Positions 35,165 to 42,329 of a DNA stretch of 64,000 nucleotides are shown here, in pieces. Within the stretch, counting starts at the first letter, position 1. The number at the start of each line of letters is the position of its first letter. The stretch spans positions 124,001 through 188,000 of the forward strand of contig JAGLOP010000002.1 in the NCBI GenBank assembly GCA_023138835.1. Direction: 5' to 3'. Below the pieces are notes generated by a model. The model had not been told where the DNA came from. It made no database searches and saw only the letters and a program-made list of their open reading frames with translations. The translations under genes and the position numbers were made by a program. This DNA comes from Arcobacteraceae bacterium (GTDB taxonomy: Bacteria; Campylobacterota; Campylobacteria; Campylobacterales; Arcobacteraceae).

Positions 35165-36100
35165 TTAACTTTTATATTGTATCAAATAGTCTTCTTCTTT
35201 ATGTATAATATCCTGCAAAAGATTAGTTATCCTTTTTTGTTCTGAGAAATCTTCTTCAATGAACTTATATCCATATATCTTCTCATTTCTTATCATTGGT
35301 ATTACAATTAAGTCTGTCCAAAAATGCCCTTCCTCATCTTTTTTTGTACTGTACATTTCGCATTTGCAGATATCGCCTTTTTTCATGCTCTCCCAAATCT
35401 TTTTGCTAATATCCTCATCTCGAATCTTATCAAAAAATTCTCCTACTATCTCATTTTTTTTGTATCCTGAAATTTTCTCAAACTCTCTGTTGACATCTAG
35501 TATTCTGCCATCTTTGTCTGTTAATGAGGTGATTGCATAATTTTCCAATAAAGAATATAAACCAAAGACATCTTCTTGAAAATTTTTCTTCTCTTTAACG
35601 GCTTGCTTAAAATCTTTTTCCAATCTATTTAGGTTCTGATTCATTTCGTTAATATTATCATAGTGCTCTTTTTGATCTTTTATATAACTGCAGATTTTAT
35701 TTATAACTTTAATCATATTATCAAGCGGCATTGGTTTATGTATAAAGTAGTGAATACCAAGCTCCATAAGGCTTTGCAATTTATTAGAGTCATTATATGC
35801 CGATACTATCAATATCTGCTGATGTTCATTCTCTTCTAAAATATTTTTGCACATTTCAATACCATTCATTTTCGGCATCATTATATCACTAATGATTAAA
35901 TCGTAATATTTGCTCTCTTGTTCATGAAAGTCTCTATATTTAAACAATCCATCCTCACCGTTACATGCAGTATCTACTCTTTTAAATATCTTTGTAAAAA
36001 AATTGGTATATTGATCTCTCAATTTCTCTTCATCTTCCACATACAATATACTTAATTCTTTGGTTAAATTTTGTAATTTTTTTATATTAAAATCAATCAT
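35165..36100 (-). CDS. Response regulator with receiver and PAS domains
   Basis: The 311-residue protein has a receiver domain (about 15-135): acidic pair Glu22/Asp23 in LYVEDEEKL, phosphoacceptor Asp72 in LIISDIMMPKMNG, and Lys122 in HKPMPLD. A coiled linker (about 140-185) leads to a PAS domain with 'SLTDKDGRILDVNREFEKIS' and GYKKNEIVGE, then a PAC-like end. There is no DNA-binding, GGDEF or kinase output. A strong AGAGGGGGGATTAGAAG precedes the ATG. It probably works with a partner kinase; the neighbouring kinase genes are both deleted, so its input is likely lost or elsewhere. Confidence 0.85.
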   Translation of the reverse strand: MIDFNIKKLQNLTKELSILYVEDEEKLRDQYTNFFTKIFKRVDTACNGEDGLFKYRDFHEQESKYYDLIISDIMMPKMNGIEMCKNILEENEHQQILIVSAYNDSNKLQSLMELGIHYFIHKPMPLDNMIKVINKICSYIKDQKEHYDNINEMNQNLNRLEKDFKQAVKEKKNFQEDVFGLYSLLENYAITSLTDKDGRILDVNREFEKISGYKKNEIVGEFFDKIRDEDISKKIWESMKKGDICKCEMYSTKKDEEGHFWTDLIVIPMIRNEKIYGYKFIEEDFSEQKRITNLLQDIIHKEEDYLIQYKS

Positions 36101-36115
36101 CTTCTAATCCCCCCT

Positions 36116-36298
36116 CTATTTTTTTATTGGAAGTGTTATTGTAAAATATGCTCTGCCGTTAACATTAACAGCTTCTATTTTATCATATAATAGTTTTTCT
36201 AAAAATGTTAAAATTCTCACTTGTAAAGCTCTACTATCTTCAACAAATAATACGTAATGTTCACTTGCAAGTTTTTTTAATTCTGATATTTCACCCAT
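36116..36298 (-). pseudogene. 60-residue chimera of receiver N terminus and histidine-kinase C terminus
   Basis: Residues 1-38 match the start of a response-regulator receiver (LASEHYVLFVEDSRALQVR, then TFLEKLLYDK). Residues 39-60 (EAVNVNGRAYFTITLPIKK) match the very end of a histidine-kinase ATPase domain. An in-frame deletion of a receiver-kinase gene explains this. GGAG seven bases ahead of the ATG remains, so the peptide may still be made. The 15-base gap to the receiver-PAS gene suggests they were an operon pair. Confidence 0.75.
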
Positions 36299-36794
36299 AA
36301 AACAACTCCAAACACTTTATTTTTTTAGAAAATAATCTTATAATACCTACCTTTCATCTATGTCTTCCTTAATCATAAATTATGATTATAGGTAAAAATA
36401 GAGAATGATAAAATTTATTATTTTAATTGGTGAATTGTAAAAGGTAATTTATTGCTATAAAGGCAGTTAGTCAAATTCAATCTTATTTAGAAATGCAAAT
36501 TTAGAATTTTTTTATAGAGTTGCTATTAACTAATCAGTTATTTAATAATTTTATAAGTTAAAAGACAAGACTTGTGTGTTCCAAAATTGGGCTATAAATG
36601 GACAAACTTTGAAGATTATGTATATAGTTTGAAATGTTAGAAGTGTCTTTATATGGTGCTTTATGTATATTTATATTTTGTTAAACAAAATATGTCAATT
36701 TGTGATATTTTAATCTTACTAATACCAACTTTTATATATTGTAGCTATATTTTGCTCATCTTAAAGCGACAATACTCTCATCTTAAAAAATCTA
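36299..36794. other. About 500-base stretch without a recognisable gene
   Basis: No supported coding sequence was found here. It is very AT-rich and contains one striking perfect palindrome at 36370-36388. A plus-strand open frame beginning at 36653 runs into the end of the oppositely oriented mutL gene and looks like chance. The stretch adjoins a region with several gene relics and may be decayed DNA. Confidence 0.6.
36370..36388. repeat. Perfect 19-base palindrome
   Basis: TAATCATAA, A, TTATGATTA: nine plus one plus nine bases without mismatch. It lies about 70 bases upstream of the minus-strand receiver/kinase genes. It has the size of an operator for a dimeric regulator but matches no consensus I can name with confidence. 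Confidence 0.5.
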
Positions 36795-37979
36795 TTAGAT
36801 TTCTTTATCTTCCATACCAATTGTCCAAATTGAATAATCGGTATCAACGATAACTTGAGGGTGAGTGTGAAAATTTAAAATCTTTTTATAAAAGAATTGT
36901 ACTATATCTTCAATCTCATCAAATGACAATACTTTAGTTATACCGCCGGTTAAAACCACACTGTTTAAACTATCAAGTTTAATATTTAGATATTTCTGAT
37001 GTTGATGTGATACTTTATAAAGTACCAAAAAGATTGACAGTTGCATTAAAAGTTTTGTTGAACTCTCACCTTTTTCATCAAGCATATTTTCTGTAGTATT
37101 TAAATGAGCTAGGAGTTCATATACAAACTCGTTGTTTTTTGCACTAAACACTAGACTATCACGAGATTTATAAACACCAAGTTTTTTAAATACAAGTCTG
37201 TCATATTCATTTGAAGTTATAATATTATCATCCACTAAATCTTTACTATAGTGAATATCAGTAGTAGCCCCGCCAATATCAACAACAATAAAAGGGTCAA
37301 CAACGGTAAGTTTAGTATCTATAAAAGGCAATGATCTGTTTACTATATAAGGAGTTGAATAGATTTGATTGGCAGTTAAATCATACAGATGTTTTATATC
37401 CTCTTTACCTATAATATTCTCTTGGTAAAGATTAGTTAAATATTCTTTTAAATTATCTTCTTCCATTTGAAGTTTATTATTTATAATATTTCCCAAAAGC
37501 TTTAAATCTTTAATATTATCACTTAAAAAATCATTTTGAAAATCAGAACCTACATAAACAATATTTTGATAATCTAAATTTTGCAAATATGAAAAAAGTT
37601 TCTCATCGAAAATATTTTTTACCTTATCAATACCACCAACAATTATAACTACATCTATAATATCACTTGGAATTGGATATTCTTGGATTTTTTGATATAA
37701 AACACTATCTATAATATTTATACCTGAATTATAAGCGATATTACTGGCAAACTTTAAACTAAATGATTCAGTTGCACCAATAATTAAGGTACTTAATCCA
37801 CCATTTGCAGATGAACAAATAAAAATATTATCTTTTTCAAATTTATTTATTAAGTCACCGCATTTTAAAGTTAAATCATCGTAAATATCTTTATTAAAAT
37901 CTCTAAAATAATGCGAAATCTCACCGTTTGCACTTACTTTAAAATATGTACTTCCTACATCTATTAGCATTTTACTCAT
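36795..37979 (-). CDS. mutL: GlmL/MutL, glutamate mutase-associated ASKHA ATPase
   Basis: The 394-residue protein is of the MutL (GlmL) family: MLIDVGSTYFKVSANG (phosphate 1), 'VVDIGGATTDIHYSKDLV' (phosphate 2) and 'VVLTGGITKVLSF' (adenosine loop) mark an actin/hexokinase-type ATPase. These proteins are thought to reactivate or protect the cobalamin-dependent glutamate mutase. It overlaps the mutE stop by ATGA and so is co-translated with it. It is somewhat shorter than Clostridium MutL. Confidence 0.85.
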   Translation of the reverse strand: MSKMLIDVGSTYFKVSANGEISHYFRDFNKDIYDDLTLKCGDLINKFEKDNIFICSSANGGLSTLIIGATESFSLKFASNIAYNSGINIIDSVLYQKIQEYPIPSDIIDVVIIVGGIDKVKNIFDEKLFSYLQNLDYQNIVYVGSDFQNDFLSDNIKDLKLLGNIINNKLQMEEDNLKEYLTNLYQENIIGKEDIKHLYDLTANQIYSTPYIVNRSLPFIDTKLTVVDPFIVVDIGGATTDIHYSKDLVDDNIITSNEYDRLVFKKLGVYKSRDSLVFSAKNNEFVYELLAHLNTTENMLDEKGESSTKLLMQLSIFLVLYKVSHQHQKYLNIKLDSLNSVVLTGGITKVLSFDEIEDIVQFFYKKILNFHTHPQVIVDTDYSIWTIGMEDKEI

Positions 37980-39343
37980 AACATAACCCCAATATCTCTA
38001 ATAATCTCATTTACAATACTATCTTTACTATTACCCAAATCTAATTTTGATCGTTCATATTTAAAACTTCTTTCACTTATTGGAAGTTTTCCTTTGTCAT
38101 AAATTCTGATATTACTGTTTTTATCTCTTACGGTTATCACTTCATTGTTGTTTATAATATGTGGAGAAAAAGGTACATCTATGATACCATTTTTGATTGA
38201 GTTAAATATTTGCCGCCATAAAGTATCTGCTTTATCATTAAATATTGCCTCAAATATCTCATCTACTTCTCTTGTTAAATTTTCTTCTTCTTCCTCATCT
38301 ACGATGTAAGGAAGCCCTTTTAACATATTTAAAGTGTATTGAACATTTGCAACAGCCCTTCCATTATCCTCTTTTGTCGGTATTCCAAATGCTTCAGCTC
38401 TAGTCTTTGTGATAATTTTATCAGCTCCAACCATTGCAGCTATTACCGTACTTGTATTTATCAAAGATTCTGAAAACTCTTTATTTCGTGGAAATGCTCC
38501 CATCCATTGATGATACACAAGATTTATAGCAGCATCGCCACATCCAATTTGTTCAGCATATTTTTTTGCAGATTTTCGTAAAACCGCAGCAGTTACTATA
38601 TCTTGATTAACTGAACCAGTTTGAGAAAAACTAACTGAAAAAGATTTAACTCCCTCTTCAAGTGATAGTAACATCTCTGCTATTTGAATAACTATTGTAA
38701 TTGCAGGTGGTACTAAAGTTGCCGTTAATGGCCCAAAAGATTCACGATTAATCGGTTCATTTAAAGTTGAATATTTGGCACAAACCCTCTCAACATGTTT
38801 CCAATATAAAAATGCCTTATCAAGCGGAAAGTTTTTAGAGTAGGGTAGTAAATATGTGATTGGTCCACCTTCAATCTCAAAAATACCTGAAGCAATCGCA
38901 ACATCAACCAAAAGTCTGGCATCTGGTGTTCCGTGTCTTAAACTAATAGGAGTATTGAAATGTGTCATCATTTTTCTTGAAGTTCTATATCCATGATTAA
39001 TTAAAGGATACCCGTTTAACATATCAGTTTCGCTCTCTTCACTAAGTCTTAACATCTTAGCAGCACTGCCATAATCATTAAGCCTGGTGTGAGAATCAAT
39101 AGTTAAAGGTAATACATCAACACCAGCTGTTGTAAACTGTTCATATAGGGAAAACATTTTCTCGTAAGTTGGAAATCCTCCACGAGGCTGAACTAAAGTT
39201 TTACCCTTGTTATTTTTAAATTTATGAGATATAAAAAGATCTTTTGATGCACCTTTTACAAACTCTTCCACCTCTGCAAAATCAAAGTTATCTATATATT
39301 CGTTTGATAAAATTATCTCTCTATCTCTTTGAAGCAAACTCAT
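37976..39343 (-). CDS. mutE: Glutamate (methylaspartate) mutase epsilon subunit
   Basis: The 455-residue catalytic subunit of coenzyme-B12-dependent glutamate mutase has TLVQPRGGFPTYEKMFSLY, 'NGYPLINHGYRTSRKM', SLRHGTPDARLLVD and FEIEGGPITYLLPYSKN. These carry the arginines that hold the glutamate carboxylates and the Glu next to the active site in the known enzyme. 'INRESFGPLTATLVPP' and YHQWMGAFPRNKEFSE follow. It rearranges L-glutamate to (2S,3S)-3-methylaspartate with subunit S. It overlaps mutS and mutL by four bases each. Confidence 0.93.
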   Translation of the reverse strand: MSLLQRDREIILSNEYIDNFDFAEVEEFVKGASKDLFISHKFKNNKGKTLVQPRGGFPTYEKMFSLYEQFTTAGVDVLPLTIDSHTRLNDYGSAAKMLRLSEESETDMLNGYPLINHGYRTSRKMMTHFNTPISLRHGTPDARLLVDVAIASGIFEIEGGPITYLLPYSKNFPLDKAFLYWKHVERVCAKYSTLNEPINRESFGPLTATLVPPAITIVIQIAEMLLSLEEGVKSFSVSFSQTGSVNQDIVTAAVLRKSAKKYAEQIGCGDAAINLVYHQWMGAFPRNKEFSESLINTSTVIAAMVGADKIITKTRAEAFGIPTKEDNGRAVANVQYTLNMLKGLPYIVDEEEEENLTREVDEIFEAIFNDKADTLWRQIFNSIKNGIIDVPFSPHIINNNEVITVRDKNSNIRIYDKGKLPISERSFKYERSKLDLGNSKDSIVNEIIRDIGVML

Positions 39344-39747
39344 TTTCGCATCCTTATAAATTCTTCAATCTCATTTAGACCATCTATTAAATCCACTTGA
39401 TGAAATACTAAATCAAAACCGTATTCTTTATATTTTGGTACTATTTCATCCGTATGAGCTTCACCAACACTTAGGTTTCCACCTATTACAAAAATAACTT
39501 TGCTTAAATCATATTTTTGTTTCATAAAAAGCAAATCCCTGCACCAACCTTCAGCTTCACCGTTTAAAGATGAGATAAGAAGAATATCAGCATCTGTTTC
39601 AACCACTGCATCAATAAACTCTTCAAGATAAGTATTAACACCTAAATTAAATACTTCAAAACCACGACTCTGTAAAGATATATCTATTAGCCTGTTTGCA
39701 ACGACATGTATATCATTGCCCACCACACCTGTAACAATTTTCATCAA
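39340..39747 (-). CDS. mutS: Glutamate mutase sigma subunit (B12-binding)
   Basis: The 135-residue cobalamin-binding subunit has TGVVGNDIHVVANRLID with Asp12 and His14 of the DxHxxG base-off motif, 'ADILLISSLNGEAEG' and IFVIGGNLSVGEAH. The Gly of DxHxxG is Ala17, an unusual change. The name follows the glutamate-mutase component and is not the mismatch-repair protein. AGAGG (39757-39761) lies nine bases from TTG 39747 and twelve from ATG 39744, so either could be the start. It heads a three-gene operon. Confidence 0.88.
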   Translation of the reverse strand: MMKIVTGVVGNDIHVVANRLIDISLQSRGFEVFNLGVNTYLEEFIDAVVETDADILLISSLNGEAEGWCRDLLFMKQKYDLSKVIFVIGGNLSVGEAHTDEIVPKYKEYGFDLVFHQVDLIDGLNEIEEFIRMRK

Positions 39748-39777
39748 AATTTAAAACCTCTTAATATTATTGTCGCG

Positions 39778-39783
39778 ATTATA
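39778..39783 (-). promoter_or_regulatory. Promoter -10 box of the glutamate mutase operon
   Basis: On the minus strand, TATAAT about 30 bases ahead of the mutS start. A plus-strand TACAAT at 39814-39819 may serve the divergent rraA-like gene. Confidence 0.5.
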
Positions 39784-39850
39784 TCCAAAAATTGTTTTAA
39801 ATCTAATTTTAGATACAATCGCCAATAAATATAAAAAATATGGAGATACA

Positions 39851-40327
39851 ATGAAATCATACACAGCAGATATTTGCGATAAATACAACGATCAAATTCA
39901 AGTTTTAGACCCACTTTACAAATCTTATGGTGGTATCTCTATGTGCCACGGTGCAATTTATACTATAGAACTTTTTGAAGACAATAAAGCACTTGTAGAA
40001 CTTTTAAGAGATGAAAAAGGTGAGGGCAGAATTTGCGTTGTTGATGTTAAAGGTGATTATTGTGCTGTTGTAGGTGAAAATTTAATGAAATTTGCCTATG
40101 AAAACGGCTGGGCGGGGATAGTTATAAATGGTTATGTAAGAGATACACACGAAACTTCACAAATACCAGTTGGACTATTTGCTCTTGGAACTTATCCACT
40201 TAAAAGTACAAAAAAAGCTCAAGCAAATCAAAATATTGAATTAAATTTTGGAAGTGTTACTTTTAAAGTTGGAGAAACTTTATATGCTGACAATGACGGC
40301 ATTATAGTATCAAAGAAAGCTATTTAA
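39851..40327 (+). CDS. rraA: RraA family protein
   Basis: The 158-residue protein begins TADICDKY, and has 'SMCHGAIYTIELFEDN', GWAGIVINGYVRDTHE and a C-terminal ETLYADNDGIIVS, the RraA/demethylmenaquinone-methyltransferase-like family. Members act as RNase E inhibitors or as 4-hydroxy-4-methyl-2-oxoglutarate aldolase/oxaloacetate decarboxylases. The aldolase reading depends on the GxxxRD-type motif, here GYVRDT, which is kept. ATG 39851 with GGAG at 39842-39845 is the real start. It diverges from mutS. Confidence 0.85.
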   Translation: MKSYTADICDKYNDQIQVLDPLYKSYGGISMCHGAIYTIELFEDNKALVELLRDEKGEGRICVVDVKGDYCAVVGENLMKFAYENGWAGIVINGYVRDTHETSQIPVGLFALGTYPLKSTKKAQANQNIELNFGSVTFKVGETLYADNDGIIVSKKAI

Positions 40328-41203
40328 GATAGCTTTTTTTAAAAAATTCAAATCACCTTTTATAATATTTCTAAACTGACCATTGTTAAAGGTACGTTGA
40401 CGCTTAGCTAATCTGGCAGTATTAGTAGTAATTTTTTCTTCTAATTCTTTTTTGGATACCTTACCATCAAGATATTCCAAAGTTTCACAAATGCCTATTG
40501 TATTCATGCACGAAGGCTTTCTTGTATATTTCTTTTCTAAATATATAACTTCATCAATCACACCGTCATTTAACATTATTTTAGTTCTTTGTGCTATTCT
40601 TTTTCGCAAATCCTCAACCAACCACTCTATCTCATAAATATCAATATCAACTATAACCGGTTTTGGTGGATTTAATTTAAAATAAACACTTGGTGTTTGT
40701 GAAGATTGTTTATATATTAACAATGCCCTTTCTATTCTATATTTATCTGTTGAAGCAATATTCTTCATATACTCTTTATCAATATTTGAGATAAATTCAT
40801 AAGCTTTTTTCAAATCTTTTAATTGTGATTCAACCCACTGTTTTGTTTGAACAGAGATATTTGGTATTGATGATATTCCATCAATCAAAGCTTTTAAATA
40901 AAATCCCGTACCACCAACTATAATTAAATTCTTTTCATTTTTCATAGCATATTGTTTTGCTTTTATATAAAGCGCAATAAACTCAATTACATCAAAAGCT
41001 TCATTAGGATAAACTTCATCAATTCCAAAATGTTTAATACCATCCCGCTCTTCTATAGTAGGCTTTGCAGATGCTATATCAATCTCTTTATAAACAGATA
41101 AACTGTCAAGAGAAAGTATTACAGAATTCGTTTTGTGCGCAATTTCTATTGAAAGAGCAGATTTACCTGATGCTGTTGGCGCTATAATTGCTATTTGTTT
41201 CAT
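40310..41203 (-). CDS. miaA: MiaA, tRNA dimethylallyltransferase
   Basis: The 297-residue enzyme has the P-loop IAPTASGKSALS near the N terminus, then 'SLDSLSVYKEIDIASAKPT', GGTGFYLKALIDG and RIERALLIY. It prenylates A37 in tRNAs reading UNN codons. The ATG at 41203 is chosen because AGAGG lies just ahead and all homology begins there; the open frame further upstream overlaps the divergent mqnP gene. Its 3' end overlaps the rraA-like gene by 18 bases. Confidence 0.93.
   Translation of the reverse strand: MKQIAIIAPTASGKSALSIEIAHKTNSVILSLDSLSVYKEIDIASAKPTIEERDGIKHFGIDEVYPNEAFDVIEFIALYIKAKQYAMKNEKNLIIVGGTGFYLKALIDGISSIPNISVQTKQWVESQLKDLKKAYEFISNIDKEYMKNIASTDKYRIERALLIYKQSSQTPSVYFKLNPPKPVIVDIDIYEIEWLVEDLRKRIAQRTKIMLNDGVIDEVIYLEKKYTRKPSCMNTIGICETLEYLDGKVSKKELEEKITTNTARLAKRQRTFNNGQFRNIIKGDLNFLKKAILNSFL
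40316..40340. terminator. Shared terminator between convergent rraA-like and miaA genes
   Basis: AAAGCTAT, five bases, ATAGCTTT followed by further T residues on the plus strand and an A-rich flank on the other. It lies within the overlapping 3' ends, so coding bases of both genes also form the terminator. Confidence 0.75.
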
Positions 41204-41267
41204 TCGTACCTCTATATTAAATAAAATTATAGTAGAATTCGCCTTATGATGACTAAAGGGAATTGCT

Positions 41268-42131
41268 ATGCAAAATAAACTATTAAAACTTTTAAACGAT
41301 TTTAACGAACTTGTAATGTTCAAACACTCAATATTTTCGCTTCCTTTCATTTTTATAGCTATGGTTGTAGCTGCAGATGGTTGGTTTGGATGGCAGCTTT
41401 TATTTTTAGGAACTATGGCAGCCTTAACTGCTAGAAACTTTGCAATGGGATTTAACAGATATCTAGATCGTGATATCGATGCACTTAATCCTCGTACAAT
41501 AAATCGCCCAAGTGTAGATGGAAGAATCAATACAACTCAAATGTTAATCTTTACTATAACCAATGCTCTTGGATTTATAATAATCGCATATTTTGTAAAT
41601 ACTTTAGCACTGTATTTATCAATTCCTATTTTAATAATAATAGGAAGTTACTCATATTTTAAAAGATTCTCATATTTAGCACATATCATTTTAGGAATTT
41701 CATTAGGACTAGCTCCAATTGCAGGAGTAGTTGCTGTAAGTGAAACTATCACTTTATGGTCTATATATTTAAGTTGTGGTGTTATGTTTTGGGTTGCTGG
41801 ATTTGATTTACTTTATTCATTACAAGATATAGAAGTGGATAAAAAGCTGGGACTTCACTCAGTGCCTTCAAAATTTGGTGCAAAAAAGACTATGTTCTTT
41901 TCACAAATTTTACATTTTCTTACTATAATATTCTGGCTATTATTTATAATAGAAGCTAATTTAGGAATATTTGGATACATAGCAATATTAGCAAGTGTTG
42001 TTATGCTGACATTTGAACACATCATTGTAAATAAAGATTTCACAAAAATAGACCGTGCTTTTTTTACTATAAATGGATACTTGGGAATTTTATTTTTTAT
42101 TTTAATTGTTATTGATACATTAATATTTTAA
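41268..42131 (+). CDS. mqnP: MqnP, menaquinone biosynthesis prenyltransferase (UbiA family)
   Basis: The 287-residue integral membrane protein has about eight spans. The first Asp-rich motif is NRYLDRDIDALNPRT (about 65-79) and the second is 'DLLYSLQDIEVDKKLGL' (about 181-197), as in UbiA prenyltransferases. The N-terminal sequence 'VMFKHSIFSLPFIF' is typical of the MqnP group of the futalosine menaquinone pathway used in Campylobacterota. AAGGGA precedes the ATG. It is divergent from miaA. Confidence 0.9.
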   Translation: MQNKLLKLLNDFNELVMFKHSIFSLPFIFIAMVVAADGWFGWQLLFLGTMAALTARNFAMGFNRYLDRDIDALNPRTINRPSVDGRINTTQMLIFTITNALGFIIIAYFVNTLALYLSIPILIIIGSYSYFKRFSYLAHIILGISLGLAPIAGVVAVSETITLWSIYLSCGVMFWVAGFDLLYSLQDIEVDKKLGLHSVPSKFGAKKTMFFSQILHFLTIIFWLLFIIEANLGIFGYIAILASVVMLTFEHIIVNKDFTKIDRAFFTINGYLGILFFILIVIDTLIF

Positions 42132-42329
42132 TCATATTTCCTAATCTATTAATCTGCAACACAGTTTTACCATATTTTTATTATACACTCTCATAAAGCA
42201 AGTTAGCATTATCATTAATATGACAAAATTGTGACAAATTTGTTTAATATTTATTAAGATTAATTTTGGTAATCTTGCGCGTTCAATTTATAAATAATAT
42301 TTAATAAACAAGATGATAAAGGATTAACA

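Noticed and set aside
36653-36853. A 66-residue hydrophobic plus-strand open frame
   Set aside because: It has no recognisable ribosome-binding site, overlaps the end of the mutL gene on the other strand and its composition fits chance in AT-rich DNA.
39770-39850. Longer N terminus for the rraA-like protein
   Set aside because: The upstream extension covers the promoter region and does not resemble the family, whereas GGAG precedes the ATG at 39851.
41204-41530. Longer N terminus for miaA
   Set aside because: The frame is open further upstream, but it overlaps the divergent mqnP gene. Homology and a ribosome-binding site both point to 41203.
42200-42329. Possible sigma-54 promoter ahead of the chemoreceptor (TTGGTAATCTTGCGCG)
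   Set aside because: The GG and GC pairs are too close together (nine rather than twelve bases apart) for a -24/-12 promoter.
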